A DNA stretch of 64,000 bases from Lachnospiraceae bacterium. GTDB lineage: Bacteria; Bacillota; Clostridia; Lachnospirales; Lachnospiraceae. The stretch covers positions 1 to 64,000 of the forward strand of contig SVFL01000009.1 of the NCBI GenBank assembly GCA_015056885.1, read 5' to 3'. Positions 32,072 through 42,462 of the stretch are shown here, in pieces; within the stretch, counting starts at the first letter, position 1, and each line of letters starts with the position of its first letter. The notes beneath the pieces are model-generated. The model worked only from the letters and a program-made list of their open reading frames with translations. It searched no databases and was not told where the DNA came from. Both the position numbers and the translations under genes were made by a program.

Positions 32072-32083
32072 TGGAGAAAGAAC

Positions 32084-32563
32084 ATGAAAAAGAACATCGA
32101 GAAAACCAATGTCATGCGTACATTGGATCAGAAGAAAATCAACTATATCAGTCACGACTACAGTGCCACCGAAGCCATCAGTGGCGTAGAGGTAGCTACT
32201 GCGCTGGGCCAGGACCCCAACCGTGTGTTTAAGACACTGGTGACCATAGGTGCCACAAAAGCCAACTATGTCTTTATGATTCCCGTAGAACAGGAACTGG
32301 ATTTGAAAAAGGCTGCGAAATCCGTAGGTGAGAAAAGTATCAGTATGATTAAATCCAAAGAGCTTTTGCCACTGACCGGATATATTCATGGCGGTTGTTC
32401 TCCCATTGGTATGAAGAAACAGTTCAAAACGGTAGTTCATATGACCGCCGCCGATTTCGATACTTTTATTTTTAGCGCCGGCAAAATCGGTTATCAGGTA
32501 GAGCTTCCTTTAGAGGAATTGAAGAAAGTAATAAGATTTGAGCTGGCAGATATTATTGTTTAA
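32084..32563 (+). CDS. ybaK: Cys-tRNA(Pro) deacylase YbaK/EbsC
   Basis: DPNRVFKTLVTIGATKANYVFMIPVEQELDLKKAAKSVGEKSISMI, LPLTGYIHGGCSPIGMKK. Confidence 0.93.
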   Translation: MKKNIEKTNVMRTLDQKKINYISHDYSATEAISGVEVATALGQDPNRVFKTLVTIGATKANYVFMIPVEQELDLKKAAKSVGEKSISMIKSKELLPLTGYIHGGCSPIGMKKQFKTVVHMTAADFDTFIFSAGKIGYQVELPLEELKKVIRFELADIIV

Positions 32564-32611
32564 CTTCAAACAATCCATACATTTCAGATAAAAATATGTG
32601 AGGCAAATTGA

Positions 32612-33394
32612 ATGAATAATATAAACAAAACACTCTACATTCCCCTATACGGTAAGGCTTATGTCAGCAAAAAAGGTATTATTCTCCATGACTCCAAAGC
32701 AGAATCCATCTGGGACAAGGAAGGCTTTGAACTAAAAGGCAAATCCAAGTCCAAATGGCTTGCCTACAACATGGGCATGCGCTCTGCGGTATTTGATAAA
32801 CTGGTCAAAAAGGAAATAAACGAAACTTCAGATTGCACAGTGTTACACATTGGTTGCGGCATGGACAGCCGCGCAGAGAGAATCGGTGCCTCCGACATTC
32901 GCTGGTACGATATTGATTTCCCTGATGTGATTGCTGAGCGACAAAAATACTATAAAGAGACCGGTTTCTACCGCATGATTGCCGCCGATGCCAGACAGGT
33001 ACACTGGCTCAAAAATCTGCCTACACGCAAGGCCATTGTGATACTTGAGGGGATTAGTATGTACTTTACCCCCGAAGAGATGAAGACATTATTGAAGGCC
33101 CTTACCGACCATTTTGCAGCAGTAACCATATTTATGGACTGCTATACGGTACGTGCCGCTAAAGCCTCCAAATACAAAAATCCAATTAATGACGTTGGTG
33201 TCACAACTGTTTACGGAATTGATGACCCCTGCACCTTTGAAGACAGGACTAATTTGAGTTACGTCAGAGAACATAATATGACACCACCGGAAATGATTCA
33301 GGAACTAAAGGGAATGGAACGCTTCTTTTTTAAAACTGTATTTGGCGGAAAACTGGCCAAGAAAATCTATAGGATGTATGAATATAGAAAATAG
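32612..33394 (+). CDS. Leucine carboxymethyltransferase-like class I SAM methyltransferase
   Basis: VLHIGCGMDSRAERIG, WYDIDFPDVIAERQKYY, VILEGISMYFTPEEMKTLL. Confidence 0.85.
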   Translation: MNNINKTLYIPLYGKAYVSKKGIILHDSKAESIWDKEGFELKGKSKSKWLAYNMGMRSAVFDKLVKKEINETSDCTVLHIGCGMDSRAERIGASDIRWYDIDFPDVIAERQKYYKETGFYRMIAADARQVHWLKNLPTRKAIVILEGISMYFTPEEMKTLLKALTDHFAAVTIFMDCYTVRAAKASKYKNPINDVGVTTVYGIDDPCTFEDRTNLSYVREHNMTPPEMIQELKGMERFFFKTVFGGKLAKKIYRMYEYRK

Positions 33395-33407
33395 TCACCT
33401 AAAAAGC

Positions 33408-33443
33408 AAGCGGTATATCACCACAAAGATATACCGCTTTTTT
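33408..33443 (+). terminator. Intrinsic terminator
   Basis: AAGCGGTATATC/GATATACCGCTT then TTTT. Confidence 0.8.
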
Positions 33444-34317
33444 ACAAATCCCACAGGCTCAACTGCTCCGCCCGCTCCTTCTCTTCAAAAGTATGTAGAT
33501 ACCGGAAAATCTGTTTATTATCATGAACAATGCCATGCACATCACATCTTTCATGGAAAAGGCGCATGAGCTCCGCATTCTTGGGACTGTTTACCTCATA
33601 TTGATTGCCATAAGTATGTATATATTTTTCCTTCATTCCGGGAAACAGTTTATCCAGCTGCTTGTAAAAATACTCCCTATTACCCTCGCGCAAGGTAAGC
33701 CCCATACCAAAACAGATAATTCCGTAAACCTTTGCCTCAACGCACATATCCAGAAGGCCCAAAATATTCTCTTCTGTATCGTTAATAAAGGGCAATATCG
33801 GGTCAAGCCACACAACTGTAGGTATATCTACGTCGCGCAACTTTTTCAACACTTCAAAACGTTTCTGAGTCGTGCAGACATTGGGCTCCAGCTTTGCACA
33901 CAACTCCTCATCTGCAGTTGTCAAAGTCATCTGAACTACACACTTTGTCTTCTGATTAATTTTCTGCAACAAATCTATATCCCGCAAGATCCGGTCTGAC
34001 TTGGTCTGCACAGCAAAGCCAAAACCATATTTATCAATTAACTCCAATGTCCTTCGCACATATCCAAGTTCCATTTCCAAAGGAATGTACGGGTCTGTCA
34101 TGGAACCGGTTCCTATCATGCATTTCTGACGCTTGTGCTTCAGTGTGTGCTCCAACAGTTCCAACGCATTTTCCTTAACCTCAATATCCTCAAATGCATG
34201 GTCTATGTGATAACATTTACTTCTGGAATCACAGTAAATGCACCCATGGGAACAGCCCCGATATAAATTCATTCCGTTTTGTGCTGACAGGATTCCTTTT
34301 GCCTTCACGTAATGCAT
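33442..34317 (-). CDS. SPL-family radical SAM protein
   Basis: MNLYRGCSHGCIYCDSRS radical SAM motif, MIGTGSMTDPYIPLE. Confidence 0.88.
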   Translation of the reverse strand: MHYVKAKGILSAQNGMNLYRGCSHGCIYCDSRSKCYHIDHAFEDIEVKENALELLEHTLKHKRQKCMIGTGSMTDPYIPLEMELGYVRRTLELIDKYGFGFAVQTKSDRILRDIDLLQKINQKTKCVVQMTLTTADEELCAKLEPNVCTTQKRFEVLKKLRDVDIPTVVWLDPILPFINDTEENILGLLDMCVEAKVYGIICFGMGLTLREGNREYFYKQLDKLFPGMKEKYIHTYGNQYEVNSPKNAELMRLFHERCDVHGIVHDNKQIFRYLHTFEEKERAEQLSLWDL

Positions 34318-34353
34318 TTACATCCCCCTTCCATTTGACATTTTCAGAAATAT

Positions 34354-35292
34354 TTAAGCTGCACCATTCAGCGCATCTATGAGAAGCTTGATTTCATCTG
34401 CATCTGCAATGATTCGCTGCTCTTCCATCTCATATTGAATAGGCTCATCCAGAGAACAATCAAAGGTATCTATCCGGGCACCGATTGCAACATAAGCCTC
34501 ATTTCCGGTAAGGCGCAAAGCTATACATCCATATCTGGAAGCAAGCTTCCCAAGCACAGCCCTAAATGTAGGCGTAAGCAATTCACCCACTTCCTGTTCA
34601 TTTGCAGAGTACACATCAAACATGTTGTTAAACTCTGCGTCCTCTGTCCAAGTCTGTTCGGAAATATCTGCTCCCACTGAAAGGGCTTCTTCCATCCCTC
34701 TTACTTGAATAGTATTATTTATTACTCTATGTTCAAAATTCCGTGTAAAAATCCTTATATCTTCAACCGGTTCTTTCGAATGAGACAACTTTAACATCCG
34801 CCCTTTAAAGAAAACTGAGGGAAACTCTTTACGTTCTTTTTCTATTATTACCACATCGGACTGTTCAAAAATCACACCATTATAAACAGCCCTCAAGTAA
34901 TCCTCAGAATACATGTGATTTGCTAAGTGTACCAACTGAAAATCCTGTATCACCCGTTCGGAAAATCCGTGAATCCCTATGTAATCCACATTACCAAACT
35001 GTTCATATAAAATTTCAACTACAAATTGAATTTTATATGCAGACTTAAAATCTCTCATAACTTGCACATACTTTTCTCCCGCAACATGTATCGAAATAGC
35101 TATTGCAAACGTCAGAAAAATAAGAAATTGGACATAATCTACCCCATCTTCGCCCATAACCTTCAGCTTAATCCATAGAATAAATAACACTAAGAAAATC
35201 ACAGCATAAACCACTATATTTATTCTCTTATATAGCAAACTTTTGCATCTTAACTTCTCAATATCCTGTTTCGCATATTCACTAATCATCAC
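34354..35292 (-). CDS. Hypothetical protein with two N-terminal TM segments
   Basis: 312 aa ORF; stop codon region overlaps none, start overlaps next upstream gene; two hydrophobic segments. Confidence 0.6.
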   Translation of the reverse strand: MMISEYAKQDIEKLRCKSLLYKRINIVVYAVIFLVLFILWIKLKVMGEDGVDYVQFLIFLTFAIAISIHVAGEKYVQVMRDFKSAYKIQFVVEILYEQFGNVDYIGIHGFSERVIQDFQLVHLANHMYSEDYLRAVYNGVIFEQSDVVIIEKERKEFPSVFFKGRMLKLSHSKEPVEDIRIFTRNFEHRVINNTIQVRGMEEALSVGADISEQTWTEDAEFNNMFDVYSANEQEVGELLTPTFRAVLGKLASRYGCIALRLTGNEAYVAIGARIDTFDCSLDEPIQYEMEEQRIIADADEIKLLIDALNGAA

Positions 35293-36529
35293 AAGCCTCC
35301 CCGAAATTCAAATACCCCAGATAAAGTTCCTCAAATTCCGGTCTCTGTGCCAGATTCAGCACATGCACCCGCTCCCGGTCATATTCCTCAAAGCACGCTT
35401 CTCCCCGGCAAAGATAATCACAGCCCAGCTTCAAAACCCCGGCCAGTGCCGTATTCCCTCCGGCAATTGTTTTCCCTACAAGTTCTCCCGGCAACAATCC
35501 GATTTGAGCCGCAGCTTCGGGATTCAAATAATAACCAAATCCTCCTGCCAGCACCACACGGTCAATGCCTGCCAAATCAATTCCATACTCCTGCGCAAGA
35601 ATCTCAATTCCTGCACGAATAGCACCCTTGGCAAGCTGCACTGCACGGATAGACTGTTGTGTCACACACACATCTCCCACGCGCACACCGGTGTCAAAAT
35701 AAGAATCTGCCAACAGACCCGTTTCGTCCATAATACTTTCCTGCAAAAGCTTTGCCAAAAGGCGAATCATATCTGCGCCCCAGATACCACGATTTACTCC
35801 ACCTTCAAAAGCCGGTCCTGCCGCAGTAGAACAGGCAATCATCCGCTCCCTGTTCCCCAATACCATCTCTCCATTAGTGCCCAAATCAATCAACAAAGTT
35901 GTCTCATCTGCATCCCACATATTACAGGCTATCATTCCTGCCAGGATATCACCGCCCACAAAAGCCGATAATCCCGGACATATCAAACATTCCACGCCTT
36001 CTATTTGTGTCAACACGTGGCCTAAATAACTTGCTATAAAAGGAGCCTGTCCCAACTCCCGAGCACTATATCCCATGAGCAAATAGACCATCGTAGTATT
36101 CGCTGCAATAACTGCCCAAAGAGTTTCCTCATCTTTTAAAACTGCTTTAAATCTATCGAACCCCTGCTTAAGCACCTGATGAATCAGTGTCTGTAAATCT
36201 TCCGCTATAGCAGAATCTCCGGCAGCTTCTATACGGGACAATACATCTGCACCATATTTTGTCTGGGGATTGACCTGGGCAAAATAATCCTCCACCGAAC
36301 CATCCGGTGCATGAAGCTGCATGGCAACCGTTGTGGTTCCGATATCCACAGTTACAAGACGTCTTCCTGCCACATATGCACAGGAATCCGTCCGTTTTTC
36401 CCCTAACAATTTATTTTCCACCACAAAAGAGATGCCCTTCAGGCCATCTTCCTCACCAAAGCAACGTCCACAACCAATACAGACCTGACATCTCGTCCCT
36501 TTTTTACACAAATTGATTCCGCTCCTCAT
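35282..36529 (-). CDS. ASKHA-domain (DUF4445) protein, corrinoid-activator RACE-like
   Basis: TVDIGTTTVAMQLH, LLIDLGTNGEMVLG, ACSTAAGPAFEGGVNRGIWG; N-terminal CQVCIGCGRC. Confidence 0.8.
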   Translation of the reverse strand: MRSGINLCKKGTRCQVCIGCGRCFGEEDGLKGISFVVENKLLGEKRTDSCAYVAGRRLVTVDIGTTTVAMQLHAPDGSVEDYFAQVNPQTKYGADVLSRIEAAGDSAIAEDLQTLIHQVLKQGFDRFKAVLKDEETLWAVIAANTTMVYLLMGYSARELGQAPFIASYLGHVLTQIEGVECLICPGLSAFVGGDILAGMIACNMWDADETTLLIDLGTNGEMVLGNRERMIACSTAAGPAFEGGVNRGIWGADMIRLLAKLLQESIMDETGLLADSYFDTGVRVGDVCVTQQSIRAVQLAKGAIRAGIEILAQEYGIDLAGIDRVVLAGGFGYYLNPEAAAQIGLLPGELVGKTIAGGNTALAGVLKLGCDYLCRGEACFEEYDRERVHVLNLAQRPEFEELYLGYLNFGEACDD

Positions 36530-36677
36530 TGTAATGATAATCTATGCCGTGAAGTTTTTCTTCCAGTTCTGTTTTATCCAAATCCAAATCCTCACACAGA
36601 CTATCCAAATTACTATAATAATCACGCAACTTTAAATTAATAAAACTCAAAAGCATTACCGGGTCTTTCGGTATCAT
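36504..36677 (-). CDS. DUF4250 family protein
   Basis: MIPKDPVMLLSFINLKLRDYYSNLDSLCEDL...GIDYHYNEERNQF. Confidence 0.8.
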   Translation of the reverse strand: MIPKDPVMLLSFINLKLRDYYSNLDSLCEDLDLDKTELEEKLHGIDYHYNEERNQFV

Positions 36678-36861
36678 AACATCCTCTTTTCTACGCAAAA
36701 TTGCGCACCGTTATCCTAATGTTTATCCTATCACATTTTGTATAATTTGCCAAATATTCCGACCAACATTTAGGGAAAAGCACATTGCCTGATTTTCTCA
36801 TTTTTGATATAATAAAAAATACTTTAGCGAATTAATACTAAAAAGTATATAGGATGAATAT

Positions 36862-37905
36862 ATGGCAAAATCCAAAGAAAAAATGAACAATTTTATAGAT
36901 TGGGCAACGGACAATCGAAATCAATTATTTTTGTTATTGTGTCTCTTGGTCCACTCCCTTTATTTTTGTGTCTTCTGTATTTTAGCAGTAGAAGCCCTTG
37001 CATTAATTAATTTTTTAAGCACCAGCTTTTATGCTTTTTTCCTGTTTATTCGTAAGGACACCTCTGAGACAACAATGGCAATCTCCTATTTTGAGATTTT
37101 AATCTTTTCGATTATCTGTAACTGTGCAGTTGGTTCCGATTCCGGCTTTTTCCTCTATGCCGTAGGTATGTCTGCCTCTGTATTTTATCTGGTTCCATCT
37201 GCCGGCAATAAGAGATTCTTTTATCAGATTCTTGGTATCATTACGGCTTTCGCCTCGGAAGGTTTTGTGCGCATCACAGGCTTTACCCTCCCTAGTGTGC
37301 ACGCAAGCATGGAACCATACCAGACCACCTTCTATTTGATTAATCTTGCAATTACTTCCGGAATTAGTTTGGCTGCAACTATTCTGTATTCCAAACGCAA
37401 AGATAACATGGAAGAGTTTATGCGCTACAACATGTATCACGATGCTCTGACAGGATTGTACAACCGTCGTTTTCTGGAACGTCAGATGATACAAAATGGA
37501 GATACCTCTAAAACAGACTACATCATCTGTCTCTTAGACATCGATTTTTTCAAAAAAGTAAATGATACTTATGGACATGCTGCAGGAGACATTGTCTTGT
37601 CCAAAATAGCAGAATTTATGAAAGAAGCCATAGGCACAGACAATCTGGCCGTACGTTGGGGTGGTGAAGAATTCATCTTATATTTTCCGGATGCAACCAT
37701 TGAGACCGTTCAACCAATCATGGAAAATCTTCGCAAACGTGTAGAAGAGACTGTAATCGAAACAGCCAACCATAAAATTAATGTTACCATAACCGTAGGC
37801 GTTGGTATCGGACGTGCCGGAAGAAAATATCAGAAAGTAATTCATATTGCAGATGAGAAACTGTATTATGGCAAAAAACACGGACGTAACAAAGTCGTTT
37901 TATAA
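36862..37905 (+). CDS. Membrane-bound diguanylate cyclase (GGDEF)
   Basis: TM segments then DALTGLYNRRFLE...DIDFFKKVNDTYGHAAGD...RWGGEEF. Confidence 0.92.
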   Translation: MAKSKEKMNNFIDWATDNRNQLFLLLCLLVHSLYFCVFCILAVEALALINFLSTSFYAFFLFIRKDTSETTMAISYFEILIFSIICNCAVGSDSGFFLYAVGMSASVFYLVPSAGNKRFFYQILGIITAFASEGFVRITGFTLPSVHASMEPYQTTFYLINLAITSGISLAATILYSKRKDNMEEFMRYNMYHDALTGLYNRRFLERQMIQNGDTSKTDYIICLLDIDFFKKVNDTYGHAAGDIVLSKIAEFMKEAIGTDNLAVRWGGEEFILYFPDATIETVQPIMENLRKRVEETVIETANHKINVTITVGVGIGRAGRKYQKVIHIADEKLYYGKKHGRNKVVL

Positions 37906-37920
37906 ATTTATCTGACGCAA

Positions 37921-37953
37921 AAAGAGCATCCGACAAATGTCGAATGCTCTTTT
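37921..37953. terminator. Bidirectional intrinsic terminator
   Basis: AAAGAGCATCCGACA aa TGTCGAATGCTCTTTT. Confidence 0.75.
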
Positions 37954-37970
37954 AATATGTTCTTGTTAAA

Positions 37971-38441
37971 TTAGATAGCAAAGCTTCCGGTGAACTCTTT
38001 GTTCATTACGTAGTATACAGCCTGCTCTTCGGGCTTTACATAAAGCTCAACGCTAGTTAAATCAGAAACCTTCTGATTCAAGTCATACTGCCATACATCC
38101 TGAGCGATCTTAACCAGATCCTCCTGAGTATAAGACTTACCTGCGAACTGAATCTGCATCTCTGCCTTAACTGCTGCCTTCTTTGCTACAGTCTTCTTAG
38201 CTGCTGCAGTCTTAGTCTCCTTCTTTGCAGGAGCCTTCTTAGCTGCGGTCTTGGTCTCTTTCTTAACGGTTTCCTTCTTAACAGTCTCTTTCTTTGCTGC
38301 AGGCTTAGCTGCCTTAGCTTCTGCCTTAACTTCTGTCTTAACTTCTGCTGCGGGGGTTTCTACCTTCTTTACCTCTGCCTTGGGCTCAGTAGCAGGAGTT
38401 GCTACTGCTACGGGCTTAGCGGTCTTCTTTGCTGCTGCCAT
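37971..38441 (-). CDS. DUF6465-like protein with Ala/Lys-rich histone-like N-terminus
   Basis: AAAKKTAKPVAVATPATEPKAEVKKVETPAAEVKTEVKAEAKAAKPAAKKETVKKE... then compact C-terminal domain. Confidence 0.7.
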   Translation of the reverse strand: MAAAKKTAKPVAVATPATEPKAEVKKVETPAAEVKTEVKAEAKAAKPAAKKETVKKETVKKETKTAAKKAPAKKETKTAAAKKTVAKKAAVKAEMQIQFAGKSYTQEDLVKIAQDVWQYDLNQKVSDLTSVELYVKPEEQAVYYVMNKEFTGSFAI

Positions 38442-38652
38442 ATTGACAATCTCCCTTCTTAAACTCAAGTTACTTATCTCCTCAAGGTCACTTTGTTACA
38501 TTAAACTACAAATTAACCTAACAAGACACAGTTTATATCTTTTGTCGAGAGTTGTCAACCGTATTTATCACAAAAAACAGCGATTTTATCGCAAAAAACT
38601 ATACTTTTTTGACATAAAAACGGTTAATTTTGTCACACCGGAATAAATCCCA

Positions 38653-39318
38653 TTAATATTGAGCATCTCCCGTATATGCGATAAGAGTTGCCTTACGAAC
38701 ACCCTCTACCTTCAATATTTCTGACAATGTTTTCTCTGCATCTTTGCGAATCAACCATGTCAGCTCTACTCTCTTACCATCCGTCGCCTTGGATTTCAGC
38801 TTGCCCTTGCCGGGATTTAACAGCGTCATAACCGCATCCTCTGAAGAACTGTCATAATCCGCCACAAGCAGATAAGTAGTACGGCCTCTGCCAATCTGAC
38901 GCAGTACTACAAAAACTGTACAAATTGCTACCGTTCCCAATCCTGCAATCAAAAACAACCCTGCTCCTGCCGTGAGACCTGCCGCAATAGCAAGAAACAA
39001 AAATCCCACATCTAAGGGATCCTTTACTGCCGTACGAAAACGCACAATAGACAATGCACCCACCATACCAAGAGACAACACAATATTGGAAGAAATCGTC
39101 ATAATGATAAAAGCAACCGTCAGGGTTGTCATTACTATCAGCAATCCAAAATTCTCCGAATATACCGCTCCCTGATAAAAAATCTTATATACCAGATACA
39201 GAATCATGCCACACACCAGTGCAGTACCCAGCACCAGTGCAATATATTCCAGGGACAAGGTTTCCACCAGTCCCATCTGTGTAATGTTCTCCTTCAGAAT
39301 CTCTTTTAGTGTATTCAT
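38653..39318 (-). CDS. DUF4956 domain membrane protein
   Basis: VLSLGMVGALSIVRFRTAVKDPLDVGFLFLAIAAGLTAGAG. Confidence 0.88.
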   Translation of the reverse strand: MNTLKEILKENITQMGLVETLSLEYIALVLGTALVCGMILYLVYKIFYQGAVYSENFGLLIVMTTLTVAFIIMTISSNIVLSLGMVGALSIVRFRTAVKDPLDVGFLFLAIAAGLTAGAGLFLIAGLGTVAICTVFVVLRQIGRGRTTYLLVADYDSSSEDAVMTLLNPGKGKLKSKATDGKRVELTWLIRKDAEKTLSEILKVEGVRKATLIAYTGDAQY

Positions 39319-39375
39319 TTCTGCTCCATTTCTGCGCCCTTGGCGCCTTGTATATTTTCTGTTTGTAAGCTATAT

Positions 39376-40086
39376 TCAGTATCCCTTTGCTGCCCGTTGT
39401 GCCTCTACACAAGCCACATACTTAGAAGCCGCTGTCTGTACCGGCCCCACCGAAGAAAGGATTGCACTGATATGCTCCGGCAGATATTCGTTGTATTTCA
39501 CTTCAAGTATCACATAATCTCCATAAATATTGGACAAGTAACGTTCCTGTTCCAGACACCCTTTTACCGGCCCCCATGCAAGTTGCTTATCGAAGGTGAT
39601 TCTCAAATCCGAAAGAGGAAGCACATAGGCCTCTCTCACATAATCAACTGTTACAACAGGCTCATATCCCTCACTCTTTATAAGTAGATTCATCTGTTGG
39701 AAAAGTTCCGGCTCAGTTGCTTTGACGATAGTATCCGTCTGACTGTCCGCATCTGCATTCTCTTCGATTCGCAGCAACCAATTCACCTGCTTCCTTGTAA
39801 GCGCACAGGATTGCTTCTGAATACGACTGCCTGTCTTCTCCTTACATTCCAGCCTACAAAAAGAAGTGTCTCCGTTATAAAACCGAATACGATATTTTTT
39901 ACGTCTGTTGATACCACTCAATTTCTCCTTCAGGGCAACTCTGTCCGGAGAGTCAAAATAGATACTCCGAATAAAATACTCTCCTTCATCCGACGCGTTA
40001 GCATCCGGCTCAAGCACCCACTTGAGTTTGTTGCGAAGGAGCTCATACTGAATGGGTGTCAGAATATATTTTAATTCATGTCTCAT
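39376..40086 (-). CDS. VTC-domain (polyphosphate polymerase-like) protein
   Basis: RHELKYILTPIQYELLRNKLKWVL, IRSIYFDSPD, KYRIRFYNG, LECKEK. Confidence 0.88.
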   Translation of the reverse strand: MRHELKYILTPIQYELLRNKLKWVLEPDANASDEGEYFIRSIYFDSPDRVALKEKLSGINRRKKYRIRFYNGDTSFCRLECKEKTGSRIQKQSCALTRKQVNWLLRIEENADADSQTDTIVKATEPELFQQMNLLIKSEGYEPVVTVDYVREAYVLPLSDLRITFDKQLAWGPVKGCLEQERYLSNIYGDYVILEVKYNEYLPEHISAILSSVGPVQTAASKYVACVEAQRAAKGY

Positions 40087-42434
40087 TCCACACTCTGCTC
40101 CCTCTTTTGTTCCGTGTAAGTTCCTCTGATAAAATCTCTTGTGTAAACACCATCTTCTGACAACTGTGGAATTTCCACGCTGTCCGTCAGTTGATTCTTG
40201 AAATTTAACTGCAAAAGTTCACCTGTTCTCAAATTAAAATTCAATCCATACTGACCAAGGCTTTCCGCACTACTGTTACTTTTACCCACCAGACGCAATA
40301 CTTCACCGGGCTCTAACACCAGTGCCGGAAGCTGATACTTCCAGGGTTCATCAGAATCCGTAAGATAATAGCCCGACGTACCCACAGGTTTAGCAGAGCA
40401 ATTCATAAGTTCCACATAATCATCCTGCCCTCTGGTAGCCACCGCTACTATCTGCAACCGGGGCTCCTCCGTTTCTGCTGTCACCAGCTCTACTTCCACG
40501 GTCTCTCCGGGAATCTGCTCTCCTACAAGCATTAGTTCTTCTTCCATTCTCATTTCACCGTTTACCAACCAATAGGAAAAATGCTCGTTTGGTCCAAGAC
40601 AAGGTGTCAGTGTCACCGGAACCTCTTTCAAATAAGTGCCCATAAATTCATTTTCTTCACAATATATACCATTCACCTTCACACAACTATAGAGCGATTC
40701 GTCTGCTACGGTTAACTGATATTTTTGGTGATAATCAAACTTCTCTTCAAAATCCTGCAATACATACACAGGTCGCTCTTCTGCAAAGGAACGAATTTGC
40801 TGCAGATTACGATCCACAGTGGCCATATTCATGGCATCGGGCTCCAAAAGAAGTCCTCCCACCAAACCTTCCACTTCCAAAGTGCGCACCAATTCCTGCA
40901 CACGTGAAAAATGCATCTCATCCACCTGCTCAGCTACATTTTCCGCACTCATGGCACCATTCATCAAATCCAAGGTATATGATACAAAATACTGTCTGCA
41001 GTCTTCCCTCTTCATCAATGCAGCAAACAGCGGTGAGCGATCATACATGATTTTATCCAATGTCAGTTCATTTACCAATGTACCAATGGTATCATGATAA
41101 AACATCAGCCCAAAGCCATAATCCGCATCATACAGAAGCATACGATATCTGCCATCAAAAACCGTACCTTCTGTATATCCGCTCTCTCCCGCCTCATATC
41201 GGAAGGTTTTCAGATTGGAATCCGGCCAGTCGTCATTGGCTACATAATTCTCAATGGCAAAATACTCCAGATAATTCTCTACATCCATGAATTTCTGCAA
41301 CGCCTTGTAATTAGCATCAACTGTCAAATCCATAGCAGCAAACTTATCATACTGTGCATTGTACTCCGCCGTGGAAGAAACTTCCAGTTCGCTACTCTCC
41401 TCCGAGACATACTTTTTCATATCTGCATGTTCCAGCACTACGAACTCTCCATCATAAGCACCATATCTATTTTCAAAATACTGACCGTCAAAATGATTGG
41501 CCAGCCAGTAACTTCCATAATATTCCCCATTAATGTACACGCACACCGGCGTCACATGCTGGACATCCCCAAAACCTGCCTGATCTGCCAGACGACCAAT
41601 CAATTCCGTGCGAAGAAACGCATATCCATAATCCTGACCGGAGTTTTTCAGAAGCAGTCTCTTATACTCCTGCCCCATGGTTCCGTCTGCCTTGGATGTA
41701 ATATTCTCAAACAAATCAAACCGAAACTTGTTATTTTCTTCGTCGTACTCTCTACGGGCATACAGACGAAGAGACTTATGATTATTCAGACGTGACAACT
41801 GTCCTGCCACACGGACACCACCTTTTTGGGAGAAAATCTCCTGCCCATCTTGATCAAACAGCTCCAAATATACCTCTCGCTCCGCAGCATCACCGCGCAT
41901 AGTATAATTGGCCTCCACACCATTGCCGGGATGTATGCCCGGATTGGCCTCCATAAACTCATCATATCGCTTGCCCGGTACCAGAATCCCTTCCTCGTAT
42001 CCAAAGAGAGCTTCCGGCTCTCCTACAATGCTAAGCACCTTCGTCGTGTACCGGTTGGCAATACCTTGTCCAACAAAATAAGTCCCGGTCAAGGTATCTG
42101 ACCAGGTCCCATCTTCAAAATACGCCTTAAAACGAAGAACATATGCCTGCTCCCCCGCCTCAGGTGCGGATAAGACAACAGGTCCATCATAGAGCTGTCC
42201 GTTCTCAAGGGTGGGTTCTTCACAATTGGTTGTATAATACACTTTCGCACCCTTAGGCACCGTAATCCGAACTTGTGTCTCAGCCTCGTAGAATCCGCTT
42301 TCTGTAAGCAGCTTTGGCTCTCCGCCAAAGCTCTCCGCAACGCCACTGACCTCCTTGCTGCCAAACCGGATGCCCACCACACACACTGCAGCAATCACTG
42401 CCATGACAGCAAGAAAAATACTCGTTTTTTTCAT
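40083..42434 (-). CDS. CotH kinase family secreted protein with chitobiase/FN3-like and lamin-tail-like domains
   Basis: CotH: YKRLLLKNSGQDYGYAFLRTELIGRLADQAG, PVCVYINGEYYGSYWL, LLYDADYGFG; IVAVATRGQDDYVELMNCSAKPVGTSGYYLTD. Confidence 0.85.
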   Translation of the reverse strand: MKKTSIFLAVMAVIAAVCVVGIRFGSKEVSGVAESFGGEPKLLTESGFYEAETQVRITVPKGAKVYYTTNCEEPTLENGQLYDGPVVLSAPEAGEQAYVLRFKAYFEDGTWSDTLTGTYFVGQGIANRYTTKVLSIVGEPEALFGYEEGILVPGKRYDEFMEANPGIHPGNGVEANYTMRGDAAEREVYLELFDQDGQEIFSQKGGVRVAGQLSRLNNHKSLRLYARREYDEENNKFRFDLFENITSKADGTMGQEYKRLLLKNSGQDYGYAFLRTELIGRLADQAGFGDVQHVTPVCVYINGEYYGSYWLANHFDGQYFENRYGAYDGEFVVLEHADMKKYVSEESSELEVSSTAEYNAQYDKFAAMDLTVDANYKALQKFMDVENYLEYFAIENYVANDDWPDSNLKTFRYEAGESGYTEGTVFDGRYRMLLYDADYGFGLMFYHDTIGTLVNELTLDKIMYDRSPLFAALMKREDCRQYFVSYTLDLMNGAMSAENVAEQVDEMHFSRVQELVRTLEVEGLVGGLLLEPDAMNMATVDRNLQQIRSFAEERPVYVLQDFEEKFDYHQKYQLTVADESLYSCVKVNGIYCEENEFMGTYLKEVPVTLTPCLGPNEHFSYWLVNGEMRMEEELMLVGEQIPGETVEVELVTAETEEPRLQIVAVATRGQDDYVELMNCSAKPVGTSGYYLTDSDEPWKYQLPALVLEPGEVLRLVGKSNSSAESLGQYGLNFNLRTGELLQLNFKNQLTDSVEIPQLSEDGVYTRDFIRGTYTEQKREQSVE

Positions 42435-42462
42435 TCTGTATCACCTATGTCAGCTATATCAA

